The notes under the pieces: model-generated
Databases searched by the model: none
Told to the model about the DNA's origin: nothing
What the model saw: the letters and a program-made list of their open reading frames with translations, nothing else
Position numbers and translations under genes: made by a program
Origin: Streptomyces rugosispiralis
GTDB lineage: Bacteria; Actinomycetota; Actinomycetes; Streptomycetales; Streptomycetaceae
Direction of reading: 5' to 3'
DNA length: 64,000 bases
NCBI RefSeq assembly: GCF_024505145.1
Contig: NZ_JANIAA010000002.1
Coordinates: 372,001 to 436,000 of the forward strand
In this document: in pieces, positions 33,646-42,820 of the stretch
How positions within the stretch are numbered: position 1 is the first letter of the stretch
Layout of the letters: each line of letters opens with the position of its first letter

Positions 33646-34412
33646 TGCGCCGGGTGACGCTCCTCCCGCTGTGGCTGACGTACGCGTTCCTCTACACGCC
33701 CGTCGTGGTGCTCGTGGTGATGTCCTTCAACCGCTCGGACAGCCCCTACGAGTGGTCCGGGTTCAGCACCGCCTGGTACGCCACGCTGGCCCGCGACGAC
33801 GAGGTCCTGCGGGGCCTGGCCAACACGCTGATCGTGGCCGCGGGCGCGACCGCCCTGTCCACTGTCCTCGGCACCCTGCTCGCCGTGGGGCTCGCCCGCC
33901 ACGCGGGCCGCTCGCGGCTGCTGCCCGCCCTGTCGGTGCTGCCCGCCGTCCTGCCGGACATCGTGCTCGCGATCGGCCTGCTCGCCTTCTACTCGCTCGT
34001 CTCGGCCACCCTGGGCCTGCACTCGGTGCTGCTCGCCCACACCGTCTTCGGCCTCGCCTTCGTCACGGCCGTCGTGCGCACCCGGATCGCCCATGTCGAC
34101 CCCTCGCTGGAGGAGGCATCACGCGACCTCGGCGCGGGCGAGGTCACCACGTTCCTCCGCATCACCCTGCCGACCCTCGCCCCCGGCATCGTGGCGGGCG
34201 CGCTGCTGACGTTCACGCTCTCGCTCGACGAGTTCGTCATCGCCTTCTTCACCGCGGGACCGAAGGATCCCACCCTGCCGATCGTCATCTACTCGATGAT
34301 CAGGTTCGGCGTGACCCCGGAGATCAACGCGCTGGCCACCCTGCTGCTCGCGGTCAGCTTCACCGTGGTGATCGCCGCCCAGCGGGTCAGCCGGCTGACG
34401 GAGGCGCTGTGA
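33645..34412 (+). CDS. Polyamine-type ABC permease (PotC-like)
   Basis: 255 residues, six helices. The first helix LWLTYAFLYTPVVVLVVMSFNRSDSPYEWSGFSTAWY and the docking loop DPSLEEASRDLGAGEVTTFLRITLPTLAPG identify the PotC branch. LSLDEFVIAFFTAGP is a conserved element of this branch. Its stop overlaps the GTG of the ATPase gene (GTGA). Confidence 0.95.
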   Translation: MRRVTLLPLWLTYAFLYTPVVVLVVMSFNRSDSPYEWSGFSTAWYATLARDDEVLRGLANTLIVAAGATALSTVLGTLLAVGLARHAGRSRLLPALSVLPAVLPDIVLAIGLLAFYSLVSATLGLHSVLLAHTVFGLAFVTAVVRTRIAHVDPSLEEASRDLGAGEVTTFLRITLPTLAPGIVAGALLTFTLSLDEFVIAFFTAGPKDPTLPIVIYSMIRFGVTPEINALATLLLAVSFTVVIAAQRVSRLTEAL

Positions 34413-35452
34413 TCCGTATCCATGCCGTCACCCGGCGGTTCGGCGAGGTCACCGCCCTGGACGGGGTGAGCCTGGAGATCGAGGAGGGCGAGTTCTTCGC
34501 GCTGCTCGGCCCGAGCGGCTGCGGGAAGACGACCCTGCTGCGCGTCCTCGCCGGATTCGAGACCCCGGACAGCGGCACGGTCGCCCTGGACGGCCGGGAC
34601 CTGCTGGGCGTGCCCGCGCACCGGCGGCCGGTCAACCTCATGTTCCAGTCGTACGCGCTGTTCCCGCACATGAACGTGGAGAGGAACATCGCGTACGGGC
34701 TGGCGCGGGAAGGGCTCGCCCGGACGGAGATCGGCGAACGGGTCGCGGCCGTACTCGCCACCGTCGGGCTGACCGCGCAGGCCCGCAGACGGCCGCACCA
34801 GCTGTCCGGCGGTCAGCGGCAGCGGGTCGCCCTCGCCCGTGCCATCGTCAAACGCCCCCGTGTGCTGCTGCTCGACGAGCCACTGTCGGCGCTCGACAAA
34901 CAGGTCCGCGCCGAGATGCAGCTGGAGCTCAAGCGCCTCCAGCACGAGGTGGGCATCACCTTCCTCGTCGTCACCCACGACCAGGAGGAGGCCATGTCGC
35001 TCGCCGACCGGATCGCCGTCCTGGACGCCGGGCGAGTCCAGCAGGTCGACACCCCCGTCGAGCTCTACCGGCACCCCCGGGGCCGGTTCGTCGCGGGCTT
35101 CGTCGGCGCCAACAACCTCTTCTCCGGACGGCTGCTGCCCTCCGGCGGACTCGACGTGCCCGGCGTCGGAGTCCTGCCCGCCCCGGCCGGGAAGGCGGCG
35201 GGGCTGGTCGGCGTACGTCCGGAGAGCATCCGGCTCGCCGCCGGGGACGCGGACGCCTATCTGCACGGCACGGTGCTGGACATCAGCTACTTCGGCGGCT
35301 CCTCGAGGATCGCGGTCACGGTCCCCGGTCTGGACCGGCCGGTCCTGCTGACCGTGCCGGGCCCGGCCACGGTGACCTCCGGGGCCCGCGTCGCGCTGTC
35401 GTGGGACCCGGAGAGCGCGGTACTGATCGAGACGACGGGAGACACTCCTTGA
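34409..35452 (+). CDS. ABC importer ATPase (PotA-like)
   Basis: 347 residues. Walker A GPSGCGKTT, Q loop FQSYALFPHM, signature LSGGQRQRVALARA, Walker B VLLLDEPLSALD and the switch His in VVTHDQEEAM are all intact. A C-terminal TOBE/OB domain follows (VGVRPESIRLA, GTVLDISYFGGSSRIAV), where such importers bind regulatory ligands. It powers the PotB/PotC-like channel. GTG at 34409 overlaps the permease stop, and its own TGA overlaps the TTG of the glycosyltransferase gene. Confidence 0.96.
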   Translation: MIRIHAVTRRFGEVTALDGVSLEIEEGEFFALLGPSGCGKTTLLRVLAGFETPDSGTVALDGRDLLGVPAHRRPVNLMFQSYALFPHMNVERNIAYGLAREGLARTEIGERVAAVLATVGLTAQARRRPHQLSGGQRQRVALARAIVKRPRVLLLDEPLSALDKQVRAEMQLELKRLQHEVGITFLVVTHDQEEAMSLADRIAVLDAGRVQQVDTPVELYRHPRGRFVAGFVGANNLFSGRLLPSGGLDVPGVGVLPAPAGKAAGLVGVRPESIRLAAGDADAYLHGTVLDISYFGGSSRIAVTVPGLDRPVLLTVPGPATVTSGARVALSWDPESAVLIETTGDTP

Positions 35453-36747
35453 GCAGACCCCTGACCATCCTCTTCGCGCCGGAGAGCGCGTACGGCCCGA
35501 CCAACAACTGCGTCGGCATCGGCGACGTACTGCGCCGACGGGGCCACCGCGTGGTGTTCGCGGCGGAGGCGTCCTGGAAGGGCAGGCTCGCCCCGCTCGG
35601 CTTCGAGGAGCACCTGGTCGACCTGGCTCCGCCGCCCGAAAAACCCCAGGAGGCGGGCCAGTTCTGGAAGGACTTCGTACGGGAGACCGCCCCCGAGTTC
35701 CAAAAGCCCACGATCGAACAGCTGGGCACCTGGGTCAGGCCGGTCTGGGAGGAACTGATCGCCGGGGCCAGGTACTGCGAACCTCGGCTCAAGAGAATCG
35801 TCCACCGGGTCCGGCCGGACGTGATCGTCGAGGACAACGTCGTCTGCTTCCCCGCGCTGACCACGGCGGACGTGCCCTTCGTACGGATCGTCTCCTGCAA
35901 CCCGCTGGAGGTGAAGGGCGAACACGTCCCCCCGCCCTTCTCCGGGTACCCGGCCGGTGACCGCGCCGGCTGGGCCGAATTCCGTGCCGAGTACGACCGC
36001 ACCCACCGCGAACTCTGGGCCGAGTTCAACGCCTGGGTCGTGGACCAGGGCGCCAGGCCGCTGCCCGACCTGGAGTTCATCCACGACGGCGAGCTGAACC
36101 TGTACGTCTACCCGGAGCTCGCCGACTACGCCGCGGCCCGCCCGCTGGGCCCTTCCTGGCACCGGCTGGACTCCTCGGTCCGCGAGACCGAGGAGGAGTT
36201 CACCCTGCCGCCGGAGTCGGCCGAACGGCCCGAGGGCAGCGCGCTGATCTACTTCAGCCTGGGCTCCCTCGGCTCCGCCGACGTCGGCCTCATGCGCCGG
36301 ATCATCGCCTCCCTGGCGCGCACCCCGCACCGCTACATCGTCTCCAAGGGGCCGCTGCACGACGAGATCGAGCTGCCTCCCACCATGTGGGGCGCGGAGT
36401 TCCTCCCGCAGACGCGGATCCTCCCGCTCGTCGACCTCGTCATCACCCATGGCGGCAACAACACGACCACCGAGAGCCTCCACTTCGGCAAGCCCATGAT
36501 CGTGCTCCCGCTGTTCTGGGACCAGTACGACAACGCACAGCGGGTCGCCGAACTCGGCTACGGCGTCCGCCTCGACCCGTACCGCTTCACCGACGCCCAA
36601 CTGCACGGCGCGCTGGCGGAGTTGCTCGGCGACACCCGCCTGCGGCACCGGCTGGCGGAAGGCGCCACGACCATCCGGGCCCGCGACGGGCTGCGCACCG
36701 CCGCCGACCTCATCGAGCGACACGGCCACGAAAGGTACGGAAGATGA
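35449..36747 (+). CDS. GT1-family glycosyltransferase inside the transport operon
   Basis: About 432 residues of the UDP-sugar/macrolide glycosyltransferase family with a GT-B fold. The N-terminal acceptor domain starts LTILFAPESAYGPTNNCVGIGDVLRRRGHRVVFAAEAS. The nucleotide-sugar motif is THGGNNTTTESLHFGKPMIVLPLFWDQYDNAQRV. The TTG at 35449 follows GGGAG by 9 bases and overlaps the ATPase stop (TTGA); its own TGA overlaps the next ATG. No membrane segment is seen. It should transfer a sugar to a small molecule. Placement between two importers is unusual: it may modify, trap or detoxify the imported compound, or make one. Confidence 0.9.
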   Translation: MSRPLTILFAPESAYGPTNNCVGIGDVLRRRGHRVVFAAEASWKGRLAPLGFEEHLVDLAPPPEKPQEAGQFWKDFVRETAPEFQKPTIEQLGTWVRPVWEELIAGARYCEPRLKRIVHRVRPDVIVEDNVVCFPALTTADVPFVRIVSCNPLEVKGEHVPPPFSGYPAGDRAGWAEFRAEYDRTHRELWAEFNAWVVDQGARPLPDLEFIHDGELNLYVYPELADYAAARPLGPSWHRLDSSVRETEEEFTLPPESAERPEGSALIYFSLGSLGSADVGLMRRIIASLARTPHRYIVSKGPLHDEIELPPTMWGAEFLPQTRILPLVDLVITHGGNNTTTESLHFGKPMIVLPLFWDQYDNAQRVAELGYGVRLDPYRFTDAQLHGALAELLGDTRLRHRLAEGATTIRARDGLRTAADLIERHGHERYGR

Positions 36748-37847
36748 GACTGTCCTTACGGCTCGGCCTCGGCGTCGCCGTCCTCGCGGCGCTCTCCGCC
36801 TGCGCGGACGGCCCCTCGTCCTCCGGCGGCGGCTCGGGCGACCGGGCCACGCTCCGACTCGCCGTTCCCTCGGCCGTGGTCGCCCCCAAGGAAGAGGTCG
36901 CCACCCACGCGGTGGGTGACGCCGAGGGCTATCTGGCCGAGGAGAAGCTGAAAGTCGACGTGATCAACACCGACGGGTCGGTGGCGGCGGTCCAGGCCGT
37001 CGCCTCGAACAGCGCCGACATCGCGCCGGCCGACGCGGGAGCCGTCCTCGCCGCACGGGAGAAGGGCGTCCCGGTGAAGGCCATCGGGGGCCTGGTACGG
37101 AACTGGCCGTGGCGCATGGCCGTCCGGCCCGGCAGTGAGATCAGGAGCCCGGCCGACCTCAAGGGCAAGAAGATCGGGGTCATCAGCCTCGCCTCCGGCT
37201 CGGCCATCTACGCCCGCGCGTACGCGAGCGACGCCGGACTGGACGCGGCCAAGGACGTCGATCTGCTGCCGGTCGGCGTGGGCGCGCAGGCCCTGACCGC
37301 CCTGGAGGACGGCAAGGTCGACGTGCTCGCCCTGTACACCCAGGCGTACACCACCATCGAGAACGCGGGCACCGAACTGCGCTATCTCGACAACTCCGAC
37401 GCGTTCGACGGCATCCGCTCGCTGACCTACGCGGTGACCGAGAAGACCCTGAAGGCGAAGAAGGACGTGCTGACGCGCTACTTGCGCGCCTCCTACAAGG
37501 CGCTGCTCTTCTCCGCCGTCAACCCCGAGGCCGCGATGCGCGACGGCTACCAGGCCTTCCCCCAACTGCTGACCGGCAAGAAGGCCGACGACCGCATCGC
37601 CGACGACACCAGGACCCTCGAGGCGTGGATCGAGACCGCGGTCCCCGCCACCGGCGAGCCCGAGAACTACGAGGACTGGGGCGCGATCAGCGACGTGGAG
37701 TGGGACAAGACGGTCGCCTACACCAGGACGGCCGGTCAGATCACCAAGGACGTCCCCCTTCCGGAGCTGTGGGACGGCAGCCTGCTGGGGGGCGCGAACG
37801 ACTTCGACCCGGCGCCCGTGATCGCGAAGGCGAAGGCGGCCGGGTGA
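36744..37847 (+). CDS. NitT/TauT-type ABC importer binding lipoprotein
   Basis: 367 residues, lipoprotein signal with LSAC. The mature part RLAVPSAVVAPKEEVATHAVGDAEGYLAEEKLKVDVINTDGSVAAVQAVASNSADIAPADAGAVLAAREKGVPVKAIGG and SPADLKGKKIGVISLASGSAIYARAYASDAGL is the NMT1/SsuA/ThiY pattern. These proteins bind sulfonates, nitrate, pyrimidines such as HMP, or aromatic acids. ATG at 36744 overlaps the glycosyltransferase stop. The neighbouring dihydropyrimidinase-like gene suggests a cyclic amide or pyrimidine ligand; this is inference. Confidence 0.92.
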   Translation: MRLSLRLGLGVAVLAALSACADGPSSSGGGSGDRATLRLAVPSAVVAPKEEVATHAVGDAEGYLAEEKLKVDVINTDGSVAAVQAVASNSADIAPADAGAVLAAREKGVPVKAIGGLVRNWPWRMAVRPGSEIRSPADLKGKKIGVISLASGSAIYARAYASDAGLDAAKDVDLLPVGVGAQALTALEDGKVDVLALYTQAYTTIENAGTELRYLDNSDAFDGIRSLTYAVTEKTLKAKKDVLTRYLRASYKALLFSAVNPEAAMRDGYQAFPQLLTGKKADDRIADDTRTLEAWIETAVPATGEPENYEDWGAISDVEWDKTVAYTRTAGQITKDVPLPELWDGSLLGGANDFDPAPVIAKAKAAG

Positions 37848-37905
37848 CGCGGGAAGGCGGGAGGCCGCCGTATGGCAGCGGGGAGAACAGGAGAGCGGGG
37901 AGATC

Positions 37906-38688
37906 GTGGGCGAAGACCGCTGGATTGAGGTCACCGGACTGCACAAGACCTACCGGGCGCGCAGGTCCGAGCCGACCCATGCGCTCTCGGACGTCACCTT
38001 CACGGTCCGGCGCGGCGAGTTCGTGTCGGTCGTCGGCCCGTCGGGGTGCGGCAAGACCACCCTGTTGAAGATCCTCGCCGGGATCGTCTCCAGGAGCCAG
38101 GGCACGGTCCGCGTCGCCGGCCGCGATGTGACGGGGCCGCTGCCCGAGGTGGGCATGGTCTTCCAGACGCCCACCCTGCTGCCCTGGCGCACCGTGCTGC
38201 AGAACGTGATGGTGCCCGTGGAGGTACGGAAGCTCGACGCCCCGGTGTACCGGGAGCGGGCCGAACGGCTGCTCGCGATGGTCGGCCTCGACGGCTTCGA
38301 GGGCAGATACCCGCATGAGCTGAGTGGCGGAATGCAGCAGCGCGCCGGAATCTGCCGGGCCCTGGTGCACGACCCGGCCGTGCTGCTGATGGACGAGCCC
38401 TTCGGCGCACTCGACGCCCTGACCCGCGAATCGATGAACGTCGAGTTGCTGAGGATCTGGCGGGAGAGCGGCCAGACCGTCGTGTTCGTCACCCACTCCA
38501 TCCCCGAGGCGGTCTTCCTCTGCGACCGGGTCGTGGTGCTCAGCCCCCGCCCCGGCCGCATAGCCGAGATCGTCGACATCGGGCTCGAACGCCCGCGCAC
38601 ACTCGGCGCGATGGCCTCGGACCGCGCCGGATTCTTCGTCGAGCGGATCCGCAGGCATTTCAACGCCACCGGGGTGATCGACTCTTGA
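37906..38688 (+). CDS. NitT/TauT-type ABC importer ATPase
   Basis: 260 residues. Walker A GPSGCGKTT, Q loop FQTPTLLPW, signature LSGGMQQRAGICRA, Walker B VLLMDEPFGALD and switch His VTHSIPEAV are intact. FQTPTLLPWRTVLQNVMVPVEV is typical of the SsuB/TauB group. The GTG at 37906 follows GGGGAG. The stop overlaps the TTG of the permease gene (TTGA). This importer therefore has its own ATPase, separate from the PotA-like one. Confidence 0.95.
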   Translation: MGEDRWIEVTGLHKTYRARRSEPTHALSDVTFTVRRGEFVSVVGPSGCGKTTLLKILAGIVSRSQGTVRVAGRDVTGPLPEVGMVFQTPTLLPWRTVLQNVMVPVEVRKLDAPVYRERAERLLAMVGLDGFEGRYPHELSGGMQQRAGICRALVHDPAVLLMDEPFGALDALTRESMNVELLRIWRESGQTVVFVTHSIPEAVFLCDRVVVLSPRPGRIAEIVDIGLERPRTLGAMASDRAGFFVERIRRHFNATGVIDS

Positions 38689-39494
38689 AGCGACTCCGCG
38701 AGCGGCGAATCCGCGTGGACCCGTGGGAGCGCCCCGAACTGCTACTCGCTCCCGCCGTCTTCGTCGTCACCATGCTGGCCTGGGAGTTCGTGGTCCCCGC
38801 CTTCGGCGTCGAGGACTATGTGCTGCCGCGCCCCTCGCAGATCTTCCACGCCCTCCGCACGCAGCTGGCGGACCCGTTGTTCTGGGGACATCTGAAGGTG
38901 ACGGTCCTGGAGTCGGGTTACGGCTTTCTGCTCGGGGTGGCGGCGGCGCTGGTGCTGGGCACCGCGATCTCCCAGGTGCGGCTGATCGAGCGCACCTTCA
39001 TGCCGTATGTCGTCGCCTTCCAGACGGTGCCCAAGGTGGCGCTCGCGCCGCTGTTCGTCGTCTGGTTCGGTTTCGGCATGACGAGCAAGGTCGTCATGGC
39101 GGCGGTGATCTCGTTCTTCCCCGTGCTGGTCAACGTCATCGAGGGGCTGCGCTCGGCCGACGCCGACCGGATCCAGATGCTCACCGTGTTCGGCGCCGGC
39201 CGGTTCCAGGTGTTCCGGATGGTGCGGCTGCCGAGCGCGCTCCCCTTCATCTTCGCCGGCCTGGACATCGGGATCGTCTTCGCGATCCTCGGCGCGGTCG
39301 TCGGCGAGTTCATCGGCGCGAAGGAGGGCCTGGGGTACCTCCTGCTGCAGACCAACTACAACTTCGACATCGCCGGGATGTTCGCCGTGCTGGTGGTGCT
39401 CTCCGTACTGGGGCTGATCGCCCACTTCATCGTCCGGTTCGCCCAGCGGCGGCTCGTCTTCTGGGCCGAGGAGAACCGGGTGATCGGCACATGA
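38685..39494 (+). CDS. NitT/TauT-type ABC importer permease
   Basis: 269 residues with six helices; a typical SsuC/TauC-type protein. The N-terminal part has LPRPSQIFHALRTQLADPLFWGHLKVTVLESGYGFLLGVAAALVLG, and the docking loop appears around VNVIEGLRSADADRIQMLTVFGAGRFQVFRMVRLPSALPF. The TTG start at 38685 is supported by the 4-base overlap with the ATPase stop. It completes the second importer of the operon. Confidence 0.95.
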   Translation: MKRLRERRIRVDPWERPELLLAPAVFVVTMLAWEFVVPAFGVEDYVLPRPSQIFHALRTQLADPLFWGHLKVTVLESGYGFLLGVAAALVLGTAISQVRLIERTFMPYVVAFQTVPKVALAPLFVVWFGFGMTSKVVMAAVISFFPVLVNVIEGLRSADADRIQMLTVFGAGRFQVFRMVRLPSALPFIFAGLDIGIVFAILGAVVGEFIGAKEGLGYLLLQTNYNFDIAGMFAVLVVLSVLGLIAHFIVRFAQRRLVFWAEENRVIGT

Positions 39495-39526
39495 CGAACC
39501 GAGGACGACAGAGACAGGGGGCCCGT

Positions 39527-41002
39527 ATGAGCGCATACGACCTGGTGGTGAAGAACGCCCGTGTCGTCAGCCACGACCACGATGACGCGCGCCCCGCGGA
39601 CATCGCCGTCGGCGGAGGCCGGATCGCCGCCGTGGCCCCTGGCATCGCCACGGAAGGCGCCCGTCGGGTGGTCGACGCCGGCGGCAGGCTGGCGTTCCCC
39701 GGCGTCGTCGACGCCCACCAGCACTGGGGGATCTACCACCCGCTGCCCGAGGACGCGGCCACCGAGAGCCGCGCGTGCGCACAGGGCGGCGTCACCAGCG
39801 CCCTGACCTACACCCGGACCGGCCGCTACTACCTCAACAAGGCCGGTGCGTACGCCGACTTCTTCCCCGAGGTGCTGGCCGCCGCGTCCGGGCGCGCCCA
39901 CGTCGACTACGGCTTCCACCTCGCGCCGATCTCGCGCGCTCACATCGACGAGATTCCCGACCTGATCGAGCGGTTCGGCGTCACCTCGTTCAAGGTCTTC
40001 ATGTTCTACGGCAGCCACGGTCTCCACGGCAGGTCGGCCGACCAGAACGCGTTCCTGATGCTCGACGAGGACGAGCGGTACGACTACGCGCACTTCGAGT
40101 TCGTCATGCGCGGGGTGCAGGCCGCCCGCGAGCGCTTCCCCGGCCTCGCCGACGAGATCTCCCTCTCCCTGCACTGCGAGACCGCCGAGATCATGACCGC
40201 GTACACCAGGCTGGTCGAGGAGGCGGGTGAGCTGACCGGGCTCGCCGCCTACAGCGCCTCCCGGCCGCAGCACTCCGAAGGCCTCGCGGTCGCCGTCGCC
40301 TCCTATCTGGCGCACGAGACCGGGCTGCCCACGATCAACCTGCTGCACCTGTCCTCCCGCAAGGCGGTCGACGCGGCCGTGCGGATGAGCCGGGCGTTCC
40401 CGCACATCGACTTCCGCCGTGAGGTGACCGTCGGGCATCTGCTCGCCGACATCACCACCGCACACGGCCTCGGCGGCAAGGTCAACCCGCCGCTGCGGCC
40501 ACGCGACGACGTCGAGGCGCTCTGGGAGCACCTGCTCGACGGCACCGTCGACTGGGTCGTCAGCGATCACGCGTGCTGCCGCGAGGAGGTGAAGTTCGGC
40601 GAGCCCGAGGACGACGTCTTCCTCGCCAAGGCCGGCTTCGGCGGCGCCGAGTACCTCCTCCCCGGCCTGCTCACCGAGGGAACGAAACGCGGCCTGCCGC
40701 TGGGCCGGATCGCCGCGCTGACCTCCTGGAACCCGGCCCGGCGCTTCGGGCTGCGCACCAAGGGCAGCCTCGCCCCCGGCTTCGACGCCGACATCGCCCT
40801 GGTCGACCCGGACCGCACCTGGACCGTGCGCGCCGCGGAGTCGGAGTCGACGCAGCAGTACACCCCGTTCGAGGGCTTCGAGCTGACCGCCCAGGTCACC
40901 GACACCTTCCTGAGAGGCAACCACATCCTGCGGGCGGGCGAGGTCGTCGGCCCGCCCGTCGGCGCCTACCTGCACCGTCCGACCGGCACCACCCGGGCCT
41001 GA
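39527..41002 (+). CDS. Dihydropyrimidinase/hydantoinase-like amidohydrolase
   Basis: 491 residues of the cyclic amidohydrolase family (dihydropyrimidinase, hydantoinase, allantoinase). Metal ligands are visible: HxH in VVDAHQHWGIYH, the carboxylated Lys in TSFKVFMFYGSHG, His in LSLHCETAEI and NLLHLSSRKA, and Asp in DWVVSDHACC. It opens a cyclic amide ring in the cytoplasm. The ATG at 39527 follows CAGGGGG; an ATG at 39491 overlapping the permease stop is the alternative. It ends the ten-kilobase operon, so its substrate is probably brought in by one of the two importers. Confidence 0.92.
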   Translation: MSAYDLVVKNARVVSHDHDDARPADIAVGGGRIAAVAPGIATEGARRVVDAGGRLAFPGVVDAHQHWGIYHPLPEDAATESRACAQGGVTSALTYTRTGRYYLNKAGAYADFFPEVLAAASGRAHVDYGFHLAPISRAHIDEIPDLIERFGVTSFKVFMFYGSHGLHGRSADQNAFLMLDEDERYDYAHFEFVMRGVQAARERFPGLADEISLSLHCETAEIMTAYTRLVEEAGELTGLAAYSASRPQHSEGLAVAVASYLAHETGLPTINLLHLSSRKAVDAAVRMSRAFPHIDFRREVTVGHLLADITTAHGLGGKVNPPLRPRDDVEALWEHLLDGTVDWVVSDHACCREEVKFGEPEDDVFLAKAGFGGAEYLLPGLLTEGTKRGLPLGRIAALTSWNPARRFGLRTKGSLAPGFDADIALVDPDRTWTVRAAESESTQQYTPFEGFELTAQVTDTFLRGNHILRAGEVVGPPVGAYLHRPTGTTRA

Positions 41003-41131
41003 CTCCGCTGAGCATCCCTGATCGCGGGCAGTGCGTCGGTCCGCTCTCCGGCGTTCCCCCGGTGCGGCAGGGGGATGTCACCAGTGAAGAGCCGGGGGAC
41101 AGCCGGAGCGCGGTACACCGGTGGCACCCTC

Positions 41132-41137
41132 TAGCGT
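41132..41137 (+). promoter_or_regulatory. Possible -10 element of a leaderless amidase transcript
   Basis: TAGCGT fits TAnnnT and ends 8 bases before the ATG at 41146. No ribosome site precedes that ATG. No good -35 is seen. Confidence 0.4.
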
Positions 41138-41145
41138 GCCGACCT

Positions 41146-42756
41146 ATGAACACGCCGTATCGAATCGACCGGATCGACACCACGCGCCGGAGCATGCTCG
41201 CGCTCGGCACCGCCGCGGCGGCCACGCCCTGGCTCGGTGCGGCCCCCGCCCAGGCCCGCCCGGCCACCGGAGGCCTGGACGAACTGGGCATCACCGAGCT
41301 TCGCGGGCGGATGGACGAGGGGCGGCTCGACGCGGAACGGCTGACCCGCTACTACCTGGAGCGGATCGAACGCATCGATCCGCTCCTGCACGCGGTGATC
41401 GAGGTCAACCCCGACGCGCTGCGGGAGGCCCGGCGTCTGGACGCCGGGCAACATCCCCGTGGGCCCCTCCACGGCATGCCCGTTCTGCTGAAGGACCTGG
41501 TGGAAACCGCGGACCGCATGCACACAACGGCCGGATCACTCGCCCTGGAGGGCCTCCGGCCGGCCAGGGACGCCACGGTCGCGGCCAGGTTACGCGCGGC
41601 CGGTGCCGTCATCCTCGGCAAGACCAACCTGAGCGAATGGGCCGGTGGGATGTCGCTCACCCACCACGCCGGCTGGAGCGCCCGCGGCGGGCAGACCCGG
41701 AACCCCTACAAGCTGGACCGGTCCCCGAACGAGTCCAGCTCAGGTACGGCGGCCGCCGCCGCGGCCAACCTGTGTGTCGCCGGGATCGGTACCGAGACCA
41801 ACGGTTCGATCATCGACCCCGCCTCGGCGAACTGCGTCGTCGGGGTGAAGCCGACCGTTGGACTGGTCGGGCGCGGCGGAGTGATCCCCGGCGTGCCCAG
41901 CCAGGACAGCGTCGGCCCGATCGCGCGCACGGTCCGCGACGCCGCGATCCTGCTGGGCGTCCTCGTCGGCATCGACGACCGCGATCCGGCGACCGCGGCG
42001 AGCCGTGGCCACTTCCACCGTGACTACACCCGTTTCCTGGCCGCCGACGGACTGCGTGGTGCGCGGATCGGCATACCGCGAACCGGGTACTTCGGCTACA
42101 GCGACCACGCCGACGAGATCGCGGAGCGGGCGATCGCCACGCTGCGCGCCGCCGGCGCGACCGTGGTCGACCCGGCCGACATCCCGACGGCCGAGCGGCT
42201 CGAGGACCTCCCCAGCTCGAAGATCGTTCAGGTGTACGAGATCAAGCGGGCGCTGAACGCCTATCTGGCCGGCGCCCCCGGCGACCACCCGCGCGGCCTG
42301 GCGGAGCTGATCGCGTTCAATCGCGCACACGCCGACCGCGAACTCCGCTATGTGCGGCAGGACGGTCTGGAGGCCGTCCACCAACTGGACTTCACCGAGA
42401 GCGAGTACCGCGAGGCGCTGGCCACCAACCACCGGCTGTCGCGTGCCGAGGGCATCGACGCGGTGCTACGGCGCTTCCGCCTCGACGCGCTGGTGATGCC
42501 GACCACCGGACCGCCGGCCAAGATCGACCTGATCCGCGGCGACAGCTACGGCGGCGGCGCGTCCACGCCCGCCGCACTCGCCGGATACCCCGCGATCAGC
42601 GTCCCGGCAGGTTTCGCTTCCGGCTTGCCGGTCGGCCTGACGTTCATGGGCACGGCGTGGAGCGAACCGACCCTGCTCCGCCTTGCCTACGCCTACGAGC
42701 AGGCCGGCCGGGTCCGCGAAGCGCCGACATACCGCCCCGCCGACGTGGGCTTCTGA
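41146..42756 (+). CDS. Exported amidase (amidase-signature family)
   Basis: 536 residues. A twin-arginine signal (TTRRSMLALGTAAAATPWLGAAPAQA) targets it outside. The Ser-cisSer-Lys triad of the family is visible: Lys in PVLLKDLVETADRM, cis-Ser in ESSSGTAAAAAANL, and nucleophile Ser in GTETNGSIIDPAS. It hydrolyses amide bonds of unknown substrates. It lies 143 bases after the hydantoinase-like gene, with a promoter-like element of its own. An exported amidase next to an importer and an intracellular amidohydrolase suggests stepwise nitrogen scavenging. Confidence 0.93.
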   Translation: MNTPYRIDRIDTTRRSMLALGTAAAATPWLGAAPAQARPATGGLDELGITELRGRMDEGRLDAERLTRYYLERIERIDPLLHAVIEVNPDALREARRLDAGQHPRGPLHGMPVLLKDLVETADRMHTTAGSLALEGLRPARDATVAARLRAAGAVILGKTNLSEWAGGMSLTHHAGWSARGGQTRNPYKLDRSPNESSSGTAAAAAANLCVAGIGTETNGSIIDPASANCVVGVKPTVGLVGRGGVIPGVPSQDSVGPIARTVRDAAILLGVLVGIDDRDPATAASRGHFHRDYTRFLAADGLRGARIGIPRTGYFGYSDHADEIAERAIATLRAAGATVVDPADIPTAERLEDLPSSKIVQVYEIKRALNAYLAGAPGDHPRGLAELIAFNRAHADRELRYVRQDGLEAVHQLDFTESEYREALATNHRLSRAEGIDAVLRRFRLDALVMPTTGPPAKIDLIRGDSYGGGASTPAALAGYPAISVPAGFASGLPVGLTFMGTAWSEPTLLRLAYAYEQAGRVREAPTYRPADVGF

Positions 42757-42820
42757 CCCGCTGCGCGGTGTGCGGCACCTGGTCAGGCCGGGAAGTCGGT
42801 CGCCGGACCGTGCCTGTCCC

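Noticed and set aside
35449..36747. Glycosyltransferase taken as a sign of an antibiotic gene cluster
   Set aside because: No polyketide, peptide, terpene or sugar-biosynthesis gene is nearby; both flanks are importer genes coupled to it.
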